Shown: piece by piece, positions 48,342-59,828 of the stretch
Numbering within the stretch: the stretch's first letter is position 1
Layout of the letters: each line of letters starts with the position of its first letter
Assembly (NCBI GenBank): GCA_026398815.1
Contig: JAPLSA010000006.1
Location: 1-64,000 of the forward strand
Source: Gammaproteobacteria bacterium
GTDB lineage: Bacteria; Pseudomonadota; Gammaproteobacteria; Nevskiales; Nevskiaceae
Length of the DNA stretch: 64,000 bases
Direction of reading: 5' to 3'
Program-made: the position numbers and the translations under genes
The notes under the pieces: generated by a model
Told to the model about the DNA's origin: nothing
Seen by the model: only the letters and a program-made list of their open reading frames with translations
The model's database searches: none

Positions 48342-50738
48342 TCAGGATTTCAGCTGGGCCCGCAGGCTGGCGACCTGCTGCTGGTAGATCCCGGCCGACG
48401 GCCCGACCACCGCCAGCACGGCATCGGCGCGATCCAGCCGCGCCAGCGCCGCGTCGCGATCGCCGCCAGCCGCCAGCCGCCGTGCCTGCGCCATGTGGGC
48501 AATCGCCACCAGCAGGTGCTCAGGCGGGAAATTCGCCGCCACCCGCTGTTCCAGGTCTTCGAGCGTGCGTCGCGCGGCCTCGCCATCGCCGGTCGCGGCC
48601 TGGGCTTCGCCAAGCCCGCTCTGCGCGGCCAGCGCGTTCAGGCTGTTGTCGCCCGCGTACTGGCGGGCCAGCGCCAGCGCCTCGGTCAGCTGCGGCAGCG
48701 CTTCGGCAGGGCGGTCCAGGCGCAGGTTCAGCTTGCCGAGATTGTTCAGCAGCGCCGCCAGCGCAGCGGACGGCCCGAACACGGCGCGCCGGGTATCGAG
48801 CGCCTTGCGGTACAGCGCCTCGGCCTCGGCGATGTGCTGCTCGCGCACTTCCAGCGCCGCCCAGTTGTTCAGCGTGTTCAGCGCATCGACCCCCTGGGTG
48901 GCGTCGAGCGCCTCCCAGACCTGCCACGAGCGCTCGTACATCGTGCGCGCCTCGACCAGCCGGTTGGCCTGGAAATAGGCGACCGCCAGGTTGTTCAGCA
49001 CGATGCCGGTTTCCGGGTGGCGATCGCCGAACCAGCGGCTGCGCTCCGCCAGCGTCGCTTCCAGCGTGGCGATGCCAGCGTCGATGCGGCCGTCGGCACG
49101 CTCCAGCTGGGCCTGGGTCAGCCGGCTTTCGAGCAGGCGATTGCGATGCCGTACCGGATCGGCCTGCCAGTAGGCCTGCGCCGCCGCCAGCTGGGTGGCG
49201 GCCTCCGCCATGCGGCTCATCCGCAGCAGGCATTGCGACAGGTCGTAACGGGCCTGCGCAGCGACATCCGGGTCTACTGCCGGCTGGCTGATCACCTGCT
49301 CGAACAGCGGCACCGCGCCGGCGTAGTCGTTGAACGAGAAATACAGCTGGGCCAGCGCCAGCATGGTGTCGCCCGCGCCTTTCGGATCACGCGCGAAATT
49401 GGCGGCCAGCCGCGAGGCGCCCTTGTCCAGCAGCTGCTTGGGCGTGAAGGCCTCGGCACCCGGCGTTTCACCCGCCACCCGGAACAGGGTCAGCAGGTAG
49501 TCCTTGACGGCCGCATTGCGGGCCGCTTCCTCGCGAGCCAGATCGCGCTCCTGCGCCGCTTCCCGCGCCTTGTAGGCGATGCCTCCGGCAGCGGCGAGCA
49601 GCGCCAGCAGCACGGCGGCGGCGGCGGCGAAGCCGATCCGGTGCCGGCGCAGCAGGCGGCCGATCAGGTAGCCCGGCGCTTCGCCGCGGGCGATCACCGG
49701 GCGACTGTCGAGGTGGCGGCGCAGGTCTTCGGCCAGCGCTTCGGCATTGCCGTAGCGATCTGCCGGCCGATGCCGCAGCGCCTTCAGCACGATGGCATCG
49801 AGATCGCCACGCACGGCGCGGGCGGCGGCACCCTCCAGCTGCCGGCTCGGCGCGTCGACCTCCGGGCGGCTCAGCCGCTCCAGCGCCCGCTGGACGCCGC
49901 TGCCGGCCAGCTGCCACGGCGTGCGGCCGGCCAGCAGCTGGTAGAGCATCACGCCGAGCGCATAGACATCGGTGGCGGCGGTCACCGCGCTGCCAGCCAG
50001 CTGCTCGGGGGCGCAGAAATCGGGCGTCAGGCGCAGCGCCAGCGTGACCTCGACACCCGGCACATCGACCGGCTTGGCGATGCCGAAATCGAGCAGCTTC
50101 GGCTGGCCATCGTCGGTCACCAGCACGTTGGCCGGCTTCAGGTCGCGATGGACGATCAGATGGCGATGGGCGTGGGCGACGGCATCGCAGACGCGCAGGA
50201 AGCAGTCGAGCTTCTGCCGCAGCGGCAGATCGCGCGTGGCGTCATCGAACGGCCGACCCTTGACCAGTTCCAGCACCGCATAAGGCCGGCCGGCATGAAC
50301 GCCGCCGTCGTAGAGGCGCGCGATGTCCGGGTGTTCGAGCCGCGCCAGCAGCCGCCGTTCGGCCGCGAAGCGGCGCAGGTCGTCGCCTTCCTCCGGGCGC
50401 CGCAGCAGCTTCAGCGCCGCCTGCTGCTCGTAGCTGCCATCGGCCCGTTCGACCCGGTAGACCTCGCCGGAACCGCCCTGCCCGATCAGGCCGAGCACCC
50501 GCCAGACGCCGATCCGCTCGCCCGCCGGCAGCAGCGCCGCCGCGCCGCCGGCCGCGCCGAGGAAATCGCGGCTTTCGGCTTCGGCCGCCAGCCAGCGCTG
50601 CAGCTCCGCCTGCAGCACCGGGTCCAGGCGCTGGGCGTCGATATAGGCGCTGCGCTCGGCCTCCGGCCGGTCGAGTACCTGGTCAAGCAAGGCTTCGAGC
50701 TGCGACCACTGCTGCGGTGTCGGGGTATCGGCGGCCAT
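48342..50738 (-). CDS. Membrane Ser/Thr protein kinase with C-terminal TPRs
   Basis: A 798-residue Hanks-type kinase. Residues 1-60 form an acidic helical start, then the kinase domain: GQGGSGEVYRV (87-97), ATP-binding Lys 110, HRDLKPANV (197-205), DFG (217-219), APEQL. One transmembrane segment (about 369-388, GFAAAAAVLLALLAAAGG) follows, then an extracytoplasmic region with several TPR-like repeats (FNDYAGAVPLFEQV, NNLAVAYFQANRLVEA, LNTLNNWAALEVRE). Such ECF-linked kinases activate the sigma factor by phosphorylation. The start chosen is ATG 50738 (MAADTPTPQQ); the long upstream open frame is antisense to the next gene. Confidence 0.92.
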   Translation of the reverse strand: MAADTPTPQQWSQLEALLDQVLDRPEAERSAYIDAQRLDPVLQAELQRWLAAEAESRDFLGAAGGAAALLPAGERIGVWRVLGLIGQGGSGEVYRVERADGSYEQQAALKLLRRPEEGDDLRRFAAERRLLARLEHPDIARLYDGGVHAGRPYAVLELVKGRPFDDATRDLPLRQKLDCFLRVCDAVAHAHRHLIVHRDLKPANVLVTDDGQPKLLDFGIAKPVDVPGVEVTLALRLTPDFCAPEQLAGSAVTAATDVYALGVMLYQLLAGRTPWQLAGSGVQRALERLSRPEVDAPSRQLEGAAARAVRGDLDAIVLKALRHRPADRYGNAEALAEDLRRHLDSRPVIARGEAPGYLIGRLLRRHRIGFAAAAAVLLALLAAAGGIAYKAREAAQERDLAREEAARNAAVKDYLLTLFRVAGETPGAEAFTPKQLLDKGASRLAANFARDPKGAGDTMLALAQLYFSFNDYAGAVPLFEQVISQPAVDPDVAAQARYDLSQCLLRMSRMAEAATQLAAAQAYWQADPVRHRNRLLESRLTQAQLERADGRIDAGIATLEATLAERSRWFGDRHPETGIVLNNLAVAYFQANRLVEARTMYERSWQVWEALDATQGVDALNTLNNWAALEVREQHIAEAEALYRKALDTRRAVFGPSAALAALLNNLGKLNLRLDRPAEALPQLTEALALARQYAGDNSLNALAAQSGLGEAQAATGDGEAARRTLEDLEQRVAANFPPEHLLVAIAHMAQARRLAAGGDRDAALARLDRADAVLAVVGPSAGIYQQQVASLRAQLKS

Positions 50739-50924
50739 CGGCGGATCGGGCGGATGCGAAGGGTGCCCGGAGTATGCGGCGGGGTGGCGTGAGCCCGGTG
50801 TCAATGCGGGCCGTCGTCGGCGACCGCCGGCAGGGCTGACACGCGGTTGTGCAATCCCGGGCGGCTCGGCAGCATCCGGCCTGACCGCGCGGACGACGCG
50901 GACCGCCCGACACGAGGAGTCGCC

Positions 50925-51887
50925 ATGACCGAGAAGACCGTCCCGACCGCCGCCGAACTGCTGAAGGACGCCCCCCGCAACTGGGGCCGCTGGGGAGCCG
51001 ACGATGAAATCGGCGGCCTGAACTTCCTGACCCAGGCCGAGGTGCTGCGCGGTGTCGCGGCGGTGCGCCAGGGCAAGACCTATACCTTGCAGATTCCGAT
51101 GGGCAAGCCGGGCGGCGATCCGGTCTGGCCGGGCCGCAACCAGCCGCAGCGCATCAATGTCATCGACGAGGGCCATTACCTGTGCGGCAAGGGCCCGCAG
51201 TTCCCCGGCGAGCTGCACTACGCCGACGACGTGATGTTCATGTACCTGCAGGGCTCGACCCAGTACGACGCGCTGGGCCACGTCTGGTGCGACGGCAAGC
51301 TCTACAACGGCTATGACGCCAACACCACGATCGGCGGCATGAGCAAGGCCTCCGTCTATCCGCTGGCGGAGCGCGGCATCGTCGGCCGCGCCGTGCTGAT
51401 CGACATGGCCCGCCATCGCGGCAAGGCGGTGCTCGACCCCGGCGAAACCTTCACCCACCTGGACCTGCTGGACGCCGCCGCCAAACAGGGCGTGACGATC
51501 GAAAAGCACGACATCCTGATCATCCGGACCGGGTGGATCGGCAGCTTCTACGAGCGCGACCGGGTCGAGTTCTACAAGAACTTCGTCGAGCCGGGCCTGA
51601 CCTATTCGCCGGAGCTGGTGCGCTGGTTCCACGAGATGGAAATCCCCAATCTGGTGACCGACACCATCGCCAACGAGGTGACGATGGACCCGGTCAGCGG
51701 TGTCGCGCTGCCGCTGCACATCGCGCTGATGTCGAACCTCGGCGTGACCTTCACCGAGATCTGCCAGCTCGATCCGCTGGCCGACGACTGCGCAGCCGAC
51801 GGCCAGTGGAGCTTCCTGTACGTGGCCGCGCCGCTGAAGGTGGTCAACGGCTCCGGCGCGCCGGTCAATCCAGTGGTGGTGCGCTGA
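50925..51887 (+). CDS. Cyclase-family (kynurenine formamidase-like) hydrolase
   Basis: A 320-residue member of the cyclase family (PF04199). Segments NWGRWGADDEIGGLNFLT, GSTQYDALGHVWCDG, DILIIRTGWIG and LHIALMSNLGVTFTE are diagnostic. The canonical H-x-G-T-H-x-D-x-x-x-H metal motif is altered to STQYDALGH, as in a large branch of the family, so a metal-dependent amidase or lactonase function is uncertain. A GAGGAG site precedes the ATG at 50925. Divergent from the kinase (186-base gap). Likely catabolic, substrate unknown. Confidence 0.87.
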   Translation: MTEKTVPTAAELLKDAPRNWGRWGADDEIGGLNFLTQAEVLRGVAAVRQGKTYTLQIPMGKPGGDPVWPGRNQPQRINVIDEGHYLCGKGPQFPGELHYADDVMFMYLQGSTQYDALGHVWCDGKLYNGYDANTTIGGMSKASVYPLAERGIVGRAVLIDMARHRGKAVLDPGETFTHLDLLDAAAKQGVTIEKHDILIIRTGWIGSFYERDRVEFYKNFVEPGLTYSPELVRWFHEMEIPNLVTDTIANEVTMDPVSGVALPLHIALMSNLGVTFTEICQLDPLADDCAADGQWSFLYVAAPLKVVNGSGAPVNPVVVR

Positions 51888-52117
51888 CCGCGCCCCTCTG
51901 CGTACGGCCGCTGCGGCGCAGCACCCCGGCCGCCGACCCGGCTGGCGGCAAGCCGAGGCCCGGCGATCATGAAATCGGCACGGCTGGGCAATGCGCAGCC
52001 GCCAACCTTGGCTAACATGGCGACCCCGACCCCCGCACGGCCGGGTTCGGCGGCCTGCCCCGCGCAGGCCGTGAACCACCGCCGTGACGCCAGAACAAAC
52101 GAACAGGAGAAGCAGCC

Positions 52118-54349
<2,232 letters not shown>

Positions 54350-54357
54350 TCGCGGCT

Positions 54358-54387
54358 GCGGCAGCGGGCGCCCCGCCCCGCTGCCGC
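54358..54387. terminator. Hairpin between convergent genes (bidirectional terminator candidate)
   Basis: An 11-bp perfect stem (GCGGCAGCGGG with CCCGCTGCCGC) and a 7-base loop in the 51-base gap after icd. No T-tract is seen. Confidence 0.5.
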
Positions 54388-54400
54388 TGCAGGCCTGCGG

Positions 54401-54793
54401 CTATCCAGCCGCCACCAGCGTGACCGCCAGATGCACCGCCAGCAGCCCGCTGGCGGCTGCCACCAGTCCGGCCATCCACAGCGCGGCCGACAGCGAATAG
54501 CCGCCCGGCCGGTCTTCGGCCGGCAGGCTCGCCAGGTGACGGCGATGCTGCACCGCCGCCACCGCGATCGACAGCGCGCCAACCAGCACGAAGCCGATGC
54601 CGAGCAGCGCCGAAACCTGCGTTTCGGCCTGCAGCACCGGGCTGGCCGGCACACCGCGTTCGGCCGCGAACAGCCGCAGGAACAGGCCGAAGCGGGCGAC
54701 GAGAAAGCCCAGCCCGACCACCGCGATGCCGGTGCGCACCCAGGCCAGCAGGGTGCGTTCGGCAGCGAAGTAGATGCGCGGATCGGCAGGCAT
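54401..54793 (-). CDS. DUF202/YidH-like small membrane protein
   Basis: A 130-residue inner-membrane protein with three hydrophobic segments (about 18-40, 52-75, 105-127). It starts with the family signature RIYFAAERTLLAWVRTGIAV. DUF202 members are widespread and of unknown function. The start at ATG 54793 gives the usual length; an upstream frame exists but encodes an unrelated Arg/Pro-rich sequence. Divergent from the next acyl-CoA synthetase. Confidence 0.87.
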   Translation of the reverse strand: MPADPRIYFAAERTLLAWVRTGIAVVGLGFLVARFGLFLRLFAAERGVPASPVLQAETQVSALLGIGFVLVGALSIAVAAVQHRRHLASLPAEDRPGGYSLSAALWMAGLVAAASGLLAVHLAVTLVAAG

Positions 54794-54948
54794 GGCGGCA
54801 GGCTCTCGGGCAAGGGATGGCGGCGCGGCAGGCCCCATCATCGCCGACCACGGCCGGCTTGGGCGGCACCCGCACCGGGCTCGCACGCGGTATCGACCCG
54901 GCAGGCGGCTCGCTACGCTGCGGGCTCGCCTGACCCGAGGTTTCATCC

Positions 54949-56616
54949 ATGGGCACCGAATCCCCGTCAGCCGCGCCGATGCGCCCCTGGCTGGCCCAGT
55001 ACACGCCCGGCCGCCCGACGGCCCCGGCCACCGAGCATGGCGACGGGCTGTCGATGTTCCGCGCCGCCGTCGCCCGCGCCGCCGACGCGCCGGCCCTCCA
55101 CTACTTCGACAGCACGCTGAGCTTCGCCGAGCTGGATCGCCACAGCGATGCGCTGGCCTGTGCGCTGCTGGCGCGCGGCGTGGGCCGTGGCGATCGCATC
55201 GCGCTGGTGCTGCAGAACGTGCCGCCGTTCGCGATCGCGCTGCTGGCCGCGTGGAAGTGTGGCGCCATCGCGGTGTCGATCAATCCGATGAACCGCGAAC
55301 GCGAACTGGCGCTGCTGTTCGCCGACTGCGCGCCGGCGGCCGTGATCGCCCACGAAACGGCCTATCGCGACACCCTGGCGCGGGTGCTTGAAAGCCACCC
55401 GGTGGCGACCGTCATCACCACCTCGGAGTTGGACTACCAGACGCGCCACGACGCGCGCCTGCTGGCCGGCATCGAACGCCACCGCGCCGACGGCGTGCCG
55501 GATTTCGCGAGCCTGAGCGCCGCCCACGATGGTCAGCAGCCGCCACCGGTGCGGCTCGCCAGCAGCGACACCGCGCTGCTCGTCTACACCTCCGGCACCA
55601 CCGGCCTGCCGAAGGGCGCGATGAACACGCACGGCAACGTCGCGTTCACCGCGCAGGTCTACCGCGACTGGATCGGCCTGCAGGAAGGCGACGGCATCCT
55701 CGGCATCGCGCCGCTGTTCCACATCACCGGGCTGATCGGCCATGTCGCGCTGGGCCTGCTGATCGCCGGGCCGCTGACCCTGGCCTACCGCTTCGAGCCC
55801 GGCGTGATGCTGGACGCGCTGCGCGAGCGGCGGCCGGCCTTCACCATCGGTGCGATCACCGCGCTGCTGGCGCTGATGAACCACCCGGACGCGCGCCGCG
55901 ACAGCCTGGCCAGCCTGCGGGCCATCTACTCCGGCGGCGCACCGATCGCCCCGAGCGTGGTCGAGCAGTTCGAAGCGAAGTTCGGCCACTACATCCGCAA
56001 CGCCTACGGCATGACCGAATCGACCTCGCCGGCCACCGTCTGCCCGGTCGACAAGCGGGCGCCGGTCGACCCGCTGTTCGGCGCGCTGAGCATCGGCCTG
56101 CCGACCTATGCCACCGACATCCGCATCGTCGACACCGAAACCGGCGTGCCGATGCCCGCTGGCGAGGCCGGCGAGATCGTCATCCGCGGCCCGCAGGTGG
56201 TGCCCGGCTACTGGAACAAGCCGGACGCCACGCGTGACGCGATCCGCGACGGCTGGCTGCATACCGGCGACATCGGCGTGATGGACGCCCAAGGCTGGCT
56301 GTACCTGGTCGACCGCAAGAAGGACATGATCAACGCCGCCGGCTACAAGGTCTGGCCGCGCGAAGTGGAAGACGTGCTGTACAGCCACCCGGCCGTGCGC
56401 GAAGCCGCCGTGGTCGGCGTGCCGGACGCCTATCGCGGCGAAACGGTGAAAGCCGTGCTGAGCCTGAAAGCCGGCGCCGACGCCAGCAGCGCCGAGATCA
56501 TCGCCCACTGCCGCGAACGGATGGCCGCCTACAAGGTGCCGAGAGTCGTGGAGTTCATTGCCGAACTGCCGAAGACCGTCACCGGCAAGATCCTGCGCCG
56601 CGAACTGCGCGGCTGA
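54949..56616 (+). CDS. AMP-forming acyl-CoA synthetase
   Basis: A 555-residue ANL ligase. P-loop LLVYTSGTTGLPKGAMNTH (210-228), YGMTESTSPATV, GWLHTGDIGVMDAQGWLYL, DRKKDMINAAGYKVWPREVE and terminal Lys in TVTGKILRRELRG are all present. It should activate an aliphatic, aromatic or isoprenoid acid to its CoA ester. It is followed 33 bases later by a PRISE-type reductase, suggesting joint action in one pathway. Start ATG 54949 (MGTESPSAAPMRPWL). Confidence 0.93.
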   Translation: MGTESPSAAPMRPWLAQYTPGRPTAPATEHGDGLSMFRAAVARAADAPALHYFDSTLSFAELDRHSDALACALLARGVGRGDRIALVLQNVPPFAIALLAAWKCGAIAVSINPMNRERELALLFADCAPAAVIAHETAYRDTLARVLESHPVATVITTSELDYQTRHDARLLAGIERHRADGVPDFASLSAAHDGQQPPPVRLASSDTALLVYTSGTTGLPKGAMNTHGNVAFTAQVYRDWIGLQEGDGILGIAPLFHITGLIGHVALGLLIAGPLTLAYRFEPGVMLDALRERRPAFTIGAITALLALMNHPDARRDSLASLRAIYSGGAPIAPSVVEQFEAKFGHYIRNAYGMTESTSPATVCPVDKRAPVDPLFGALSIGLPTYATDIRIVDTETGVPMPAGEAGEIVIRGPQVVPGYWNKPDATRDAIRDGWLHTGDIGVMDAQGWLYLVDRKKDMINAAGYKVWPREVEDVLYSHPAVREAAVVGVPDAYRGETVKAVLSLKAGADASSAEIIAHCRERMAAYKVPRVVEFIAELPKTVTGKILRRELRG

Positions 56617-56649
56617 CGCAGCCCCCTTCCTTCAGCAAGGAGCGACACC

Positions 56650-57741
56650 ATGACCAACAAGGTACTGATCGCCGGCGCCAGCGGCGTGGTGGGCGCCAGC
56701 GCCGTGGACGCCTATCTCGCCGCCGGCTGGGACGTGGTGGCGCTGTCGCGCCGCGCGCCGGAAGTGGACTCCACCCGGCCGTTCCAGCACCTGCCCTGCG
56801 ACCTGCGCGATGCCGCCGCGTCGAAAGCTGCGCTGGCGGCGCTGGCCGGCGTCACCCATGTCGTTTACGCGGCGCTGTTCGAACAGCCCGGCCTGATCGC
56901 CGGCTGGCAGGACGCCGAGCAGATGCGCACCAACCTGGCAATGCTCGACCACTGCCTGACGCCGCTGCTGGCGAACCCGGCCAATCGCATCGCCCACGTC
57001 AGCCTGCTGCAGGGCACCAAGGCCTACGGCATCCACCTGCATCCGATGCCGATTCCGGCCCGCGAGCGCGCGCCGCGCGACCCGCACCCGAACTTCTACT
57101 GGCTGCAGGAAGACTGGCTGCGCGACGCCAGCCGGCAGCACGGCTTCGGCTGGACCATCCTGCGCCCGCAACTGATCCTCGGCCGCGCTCACGGCGTGGC
57201 GATGAACCTGATTCCGGTGCTCGGCGCCTACGCCGCGATCTGCCGCGAAACCGGCCGGCCGTTCGGCTTTCCCGGCGGCATCAGCTACGTCTGGGAAGCG
57301 GTGGACGCCCGCCTGCTCGCCAACGTCTTCGTCTGGGCCTCGAACACCGAAGCCGCCCACGGCCAGCACTACAACGTGACCAACGGCGACGTCTTCGAAT
57401 GGCGCAACCTGTGGCCCGCCATCGCCGACGCGCTGGGCGTCGAACCGGGGCCGGACGCGCCGCTGTCGATGGCCGAATTCCTGCCCGCGCAGGCGGCTGT
57501 CTGGGACCGCATCATCGCCCAACACGGCCTGCGCTCGATCAGCATCGACGCGCTGCTCGGCGAATCCCACCACTACGCCGATTTCTGCTTCGCCTACGGC
57601 GCCACCACCCCGCCCCCGCCGGCGTTCGTCAGCGCAATCAAGCTGCGCTGTGCTGGGTTTGCCGAGGTTTGCGATACCGAGGACACGTTTGTCCACTGGA
57701 TTGCCGATTTTCAGCGGCGTGGGGTTTTGCCCGGGCGTTGA
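56650..57741 (+). CDS. PRISE-type SDR (progesterone 5-beta-reductase/iridoid synthase-like)
   Basis: A 363-residue extended SDR. The nucleotide-binding GASGVVG motif (9-15) is followed by NFYWLQEDWL, matching the NFYY-x-x-ED signature of PRISE enzymes, which reduce enone substrates such as progesterone and 8-oxogeranial. The C-terminal Trp/Phe-rich part (YNVTNGDVFEWRNLWP) is typical. A GCAAGGAGCGACACC site precedes the ATG. Probable role: NADPH-dependent 1,4-reduction in a catabolic route with the synthetase. The substrate cannot be read from sequence. Confidence 0.88.
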   Translation: MTNKVLIAGASGVVGASAVDAYLAAGWDVVALSRRAPEVDSTRPFQHLPCDLRDAAASKAALAALAGVTHVVYAALFEQPGLIAGWQDAEQMRTNLAMLDHCLTPLLANPANRIAHVSLLQGTKAYGIHLHPMPIPARERAPRDPHPNFYWLQEDWLRDASRQHGFGWTILRPQLILGRAHGVAMNLIPVLGAYAAICRETGRPFGFPGGISYVWEAVDARLLANVFVWASNTEAAHGQHYNVTNGDVFEWRNLWPAIADALGVEPGPDAPLSMAEFLPAQAAVWDRIIAQHGLRSISIDALLGESHHYADFCFAYGATTPPPPAFVSAIKLRCAGFAEVCDTEDTFVHWIADFQRRGVLPGR

Positions 57742-57812
57742 GATTGGGGAATGAGGTTGCCATTGACCCGTCCAGTAACATTCGTCTTCTCGACGGTGGC
57801 TGAAGGACCGTT

Positions 57813-57848
57813 GAATGGCTGCTTTAAGCCCGAAGCGGACGTTCATTC
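57813..57848. repeat. Palindromic dispersed-repeat-like element
   Basis: An imperfect palindrome (GAATGGCTGCTT ... AAGCGGACGTTCATTC) lies in the 285-base gap after the PRISE gene. Elements of the form GAATG-n-GCTGCTTT...AAAGC-n-CATTC occur repeatedly in many proteobacterial genomes and generate spurious short ORFs. The rest of the gap (57849-58026) is AT-richer, with a weak GCCAAG/CTTGGC repeat at 57947-57973, and shows no gene. Confidence 0.5.
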
Positions 57849-58026
57849 AGGATGCATCTTGGCGCGTAGCAATGCCGAGGTATAACATCATTTCCAACTG
57901 CAGAGAGGTACGCAGTAGATATCGACGCAAACAGCGTGGCAACAAAGCCAAGGGAGCTAAACCAATGCTTGGCGGGACTGCCGAATGGAATATTTGAATT
58001 TCTGCCAGTGCTATCGACGCTAGAGC

Positions 58027-59784
58027 ATGAACCAAGATTGGATACTTCAAAGCCGTGAGACGCGGCGATTCTTCGCCAACTCAACATGGGTTCCTTTGAG
58101 AGCGTCGATTACGGTTGAGCATGGCCATCCATCGATCACTGAGATTGGCCACGTCAATGAGTATTTTGGGTGTGGGTCGGTAGCGTTTCCGCCTGAGCAA
58201 CGGGAAGTCGCAAACCGTCTTGGCTGGAGTCAGATCGGGATCAGTCATAGTGCCAAACCATACGCTTATTCAGATGGTCACTACTCGCCTGTTGATCAGT
58301 ATCAGTACAACGACAAAGAGCCCATAGGCGTAGAGCTTGTTTTCGAACACGAGCAGCCCGTGGTTGGTGGGAGGCGGTGGATACTGAACCCGGATCTGGT
58401 GCTTGCTCTTCGGTTGATAAAAGAGGGAACTGACTGGGTTCGGCCGGAAGAGGATTTCGTCGTCGTAGCTCGTGAGGAGTTCGACAAGGCTGGAGACCAT
58501 TGCCGAGTCGAAATTAAGCGGGAGTTTCTGTTGGACTACCTTGCCGCGCGTGGTCTGTCGCTTCGTCTCAGCTATTACCGACAGCGAGTAGAGAACGTCG
58601 TCGCACTGGAGGAAAGCGATTACGCCGGCCTGTCGGAACGACAAGAGACGAGAGATGGTGGTCGTTTTGAGCTACGGATTCGTAGCGTGAACGACATCTT
58701 CGGTGGCAGCTGGGCCTCGTTTCGAGTCTGGAGAACAGACATTGACCCGGATGAGGATGCGCCGGTAATGGGTCCTGAAAAAGACGAAAACACAGAATCC
58801 GAACACGGCGAAGGCCATCATGGCGGATATCGAGGAGTCCAGGTTGAAGGCGAATATTGGCGCGATGAATGGGTTGACCATCAGCGGAGAAGCCTGCGTG
58901 TCAGGGGCGATGAAGACCAAACGCGCCCTCAATTCATTGTCGAGACTGACGGTACGCGCATGCCCTCTTCAGTGCTGGAAGACGAGGACATTGGACGATG
59001 GCTCTGGTTCCGCTCCGCAGTCGTTAGCGATCTGCTCGGTCATCGCGGTTTCTCCCTCAATTGGTACACGCGCGAAACCGGGGCTATATGCTCAACATCT
59101 GGTTACAAGACTCACTTCGGAATCAACGCCTCTGATCTGATCACGGTCTATGCGTATGACATCGCAAAGCTTCCGACATGGGAGCAGCACGTTTGGGCAG
59201 CTCACAACATAGTTCCGGAAGGAAAGGTCTCTTCAGAACTTCTGGAAGCTCAAGTAAAGGCCAAGCCCGCATCTACACATGCTGTCGAAAAGTTGCTCTT
59301 AAGAAGCATGCGGATGCTGGAGGCGGGCTTCCAGAGAGAATATGGAATATCGCTCTTCTCTCACGATGTTGACGAGGCGGCTTACATGCAGCAGATCTCA
59401 CGCTTTGCAAGCAGAGATTTGGCCACGCTGTTGAGGCTGGCCAAGGAACTAGTACGTGTGTTCTCCGACCGCCTCAACGTCCGTGAACTTCGAAAGCTGG
59501 CAACCCACTCGGATAAGGAAAAGCTTGGATCGAACAAACTTCTGCAAGATGTGCTCGCTCAGAAAATAGGAGACGAAGCAGCACGACGAGTCTTCGGAGT
59601 CATAGCCGGCACGTACGACATGCGGGTAGGAGATGCACATCCGACCGGATCAAAGATTGAGGAGGCCCTGAGCCTTGCAGGCATTGACCGGGACAGATCA
59701 TTCCTCAAACAGGGTGAGCAGCTCATCCAAAATTTCGGCATGGCAATATGGTTCGTAGGCAAGTCGCTGTTCGATCCAAGGTAA
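58027..59784 (+). CDS. Unknown protein with C-terminal HEPN-like R-x4-H motif (defence candidate)
   Basis: Not recognised by name. The 585-residue protein is soluble, with no signal or membrane segment. Residues 1-420 are mixed alpha/beta with segments such as RRWILNPDLVLALRLIKEG and EFLLDYLAARGLSLRLSYYR. An acidic, His-rich stretch (about 240-270, EKDENTESEHGEGHHGG) separates parts of it. Residues 430-585 are helical and contain MRVGDAHPT, an R-x4-H motif (Arg 533, His 538) of the kind used by HEPN RNases in abortive-infection and toxin proteins. Codons are visibly richer in A/T at third positions than in all neighbours. It is isolated between core-type genes, suggesting horizontal acquisition. 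The ATG at 58027 lacks a strong ribosome-binding site. Confidence 0.75.
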   Translation: MNQDWILQSRETRRFFANSTWVPLRASITVEHGHPSITEIGHVNEYFGCGSVAFPPEQREVANRLGWSQIGISHSAKPYAYSDGHYSPVDQYQYNDKEPIGVELVFEHEQPVVGGRRWILNPDLVLALRLIKEGTDWVRPEEDFVVVAREEFDKAGDHCRVEIKREFLLDYLAARGLSLRLSYYRQRVENVVALEESDYAGLSERQETRDGGRFELRIRSVNDIFGGSWASFRVWRTDIDPDEDAPVMGPEKDENTESEHGEGHHGGYRGVQVEGEYWRDEWVDHQRRSLRVRGDEDQTRPQFIVETDGTRMPSSVLEDEDIGRWLWFRSAVVSDLLGHRGFSLNWYTRETGAICSTSGYKTHFGINASDLITVYAYDIAKLPTWEQHVWAAHNIVPEGKVSSELLEAQVKAKPASTHAVEKLLLRSMRMLEAGFQREYGISLFSHDVDEAAYMQQISRFASRDLATLLRLAKELVRVFSDRLNVRELRKLATHSDKEKLGSNKLLQDVLAQKIGDEAARRVFGVIAGTYDMRVGDAHPTGSKIEEALSLAGIDRDRSFLKQGEQLIQNFGMAIWFVGKSLFDPR

Positions 59785-59828
59785 CGTTGAAGGCCGTAAG
59801 AGTCCGCTCCTGGCACCAAGCTGCCATT

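Noticed and set aside
57941-57975. Possible integron attC-like site
   Set aside because: Only a 6-bp GCCAAG/CTTGGC repeat is present; the conserved GTTRRRY/RYYYAAC ends are missing and no integrase is nearby.
57815-57997. Short ORF (60 codons) starting MAALSPKRTF in the gap before the acquired gene
   Set aside because: Its first codons are the palindromic repeat, a well-known source of spurious ORFs; no ribosome-binding site or recognisable fold.
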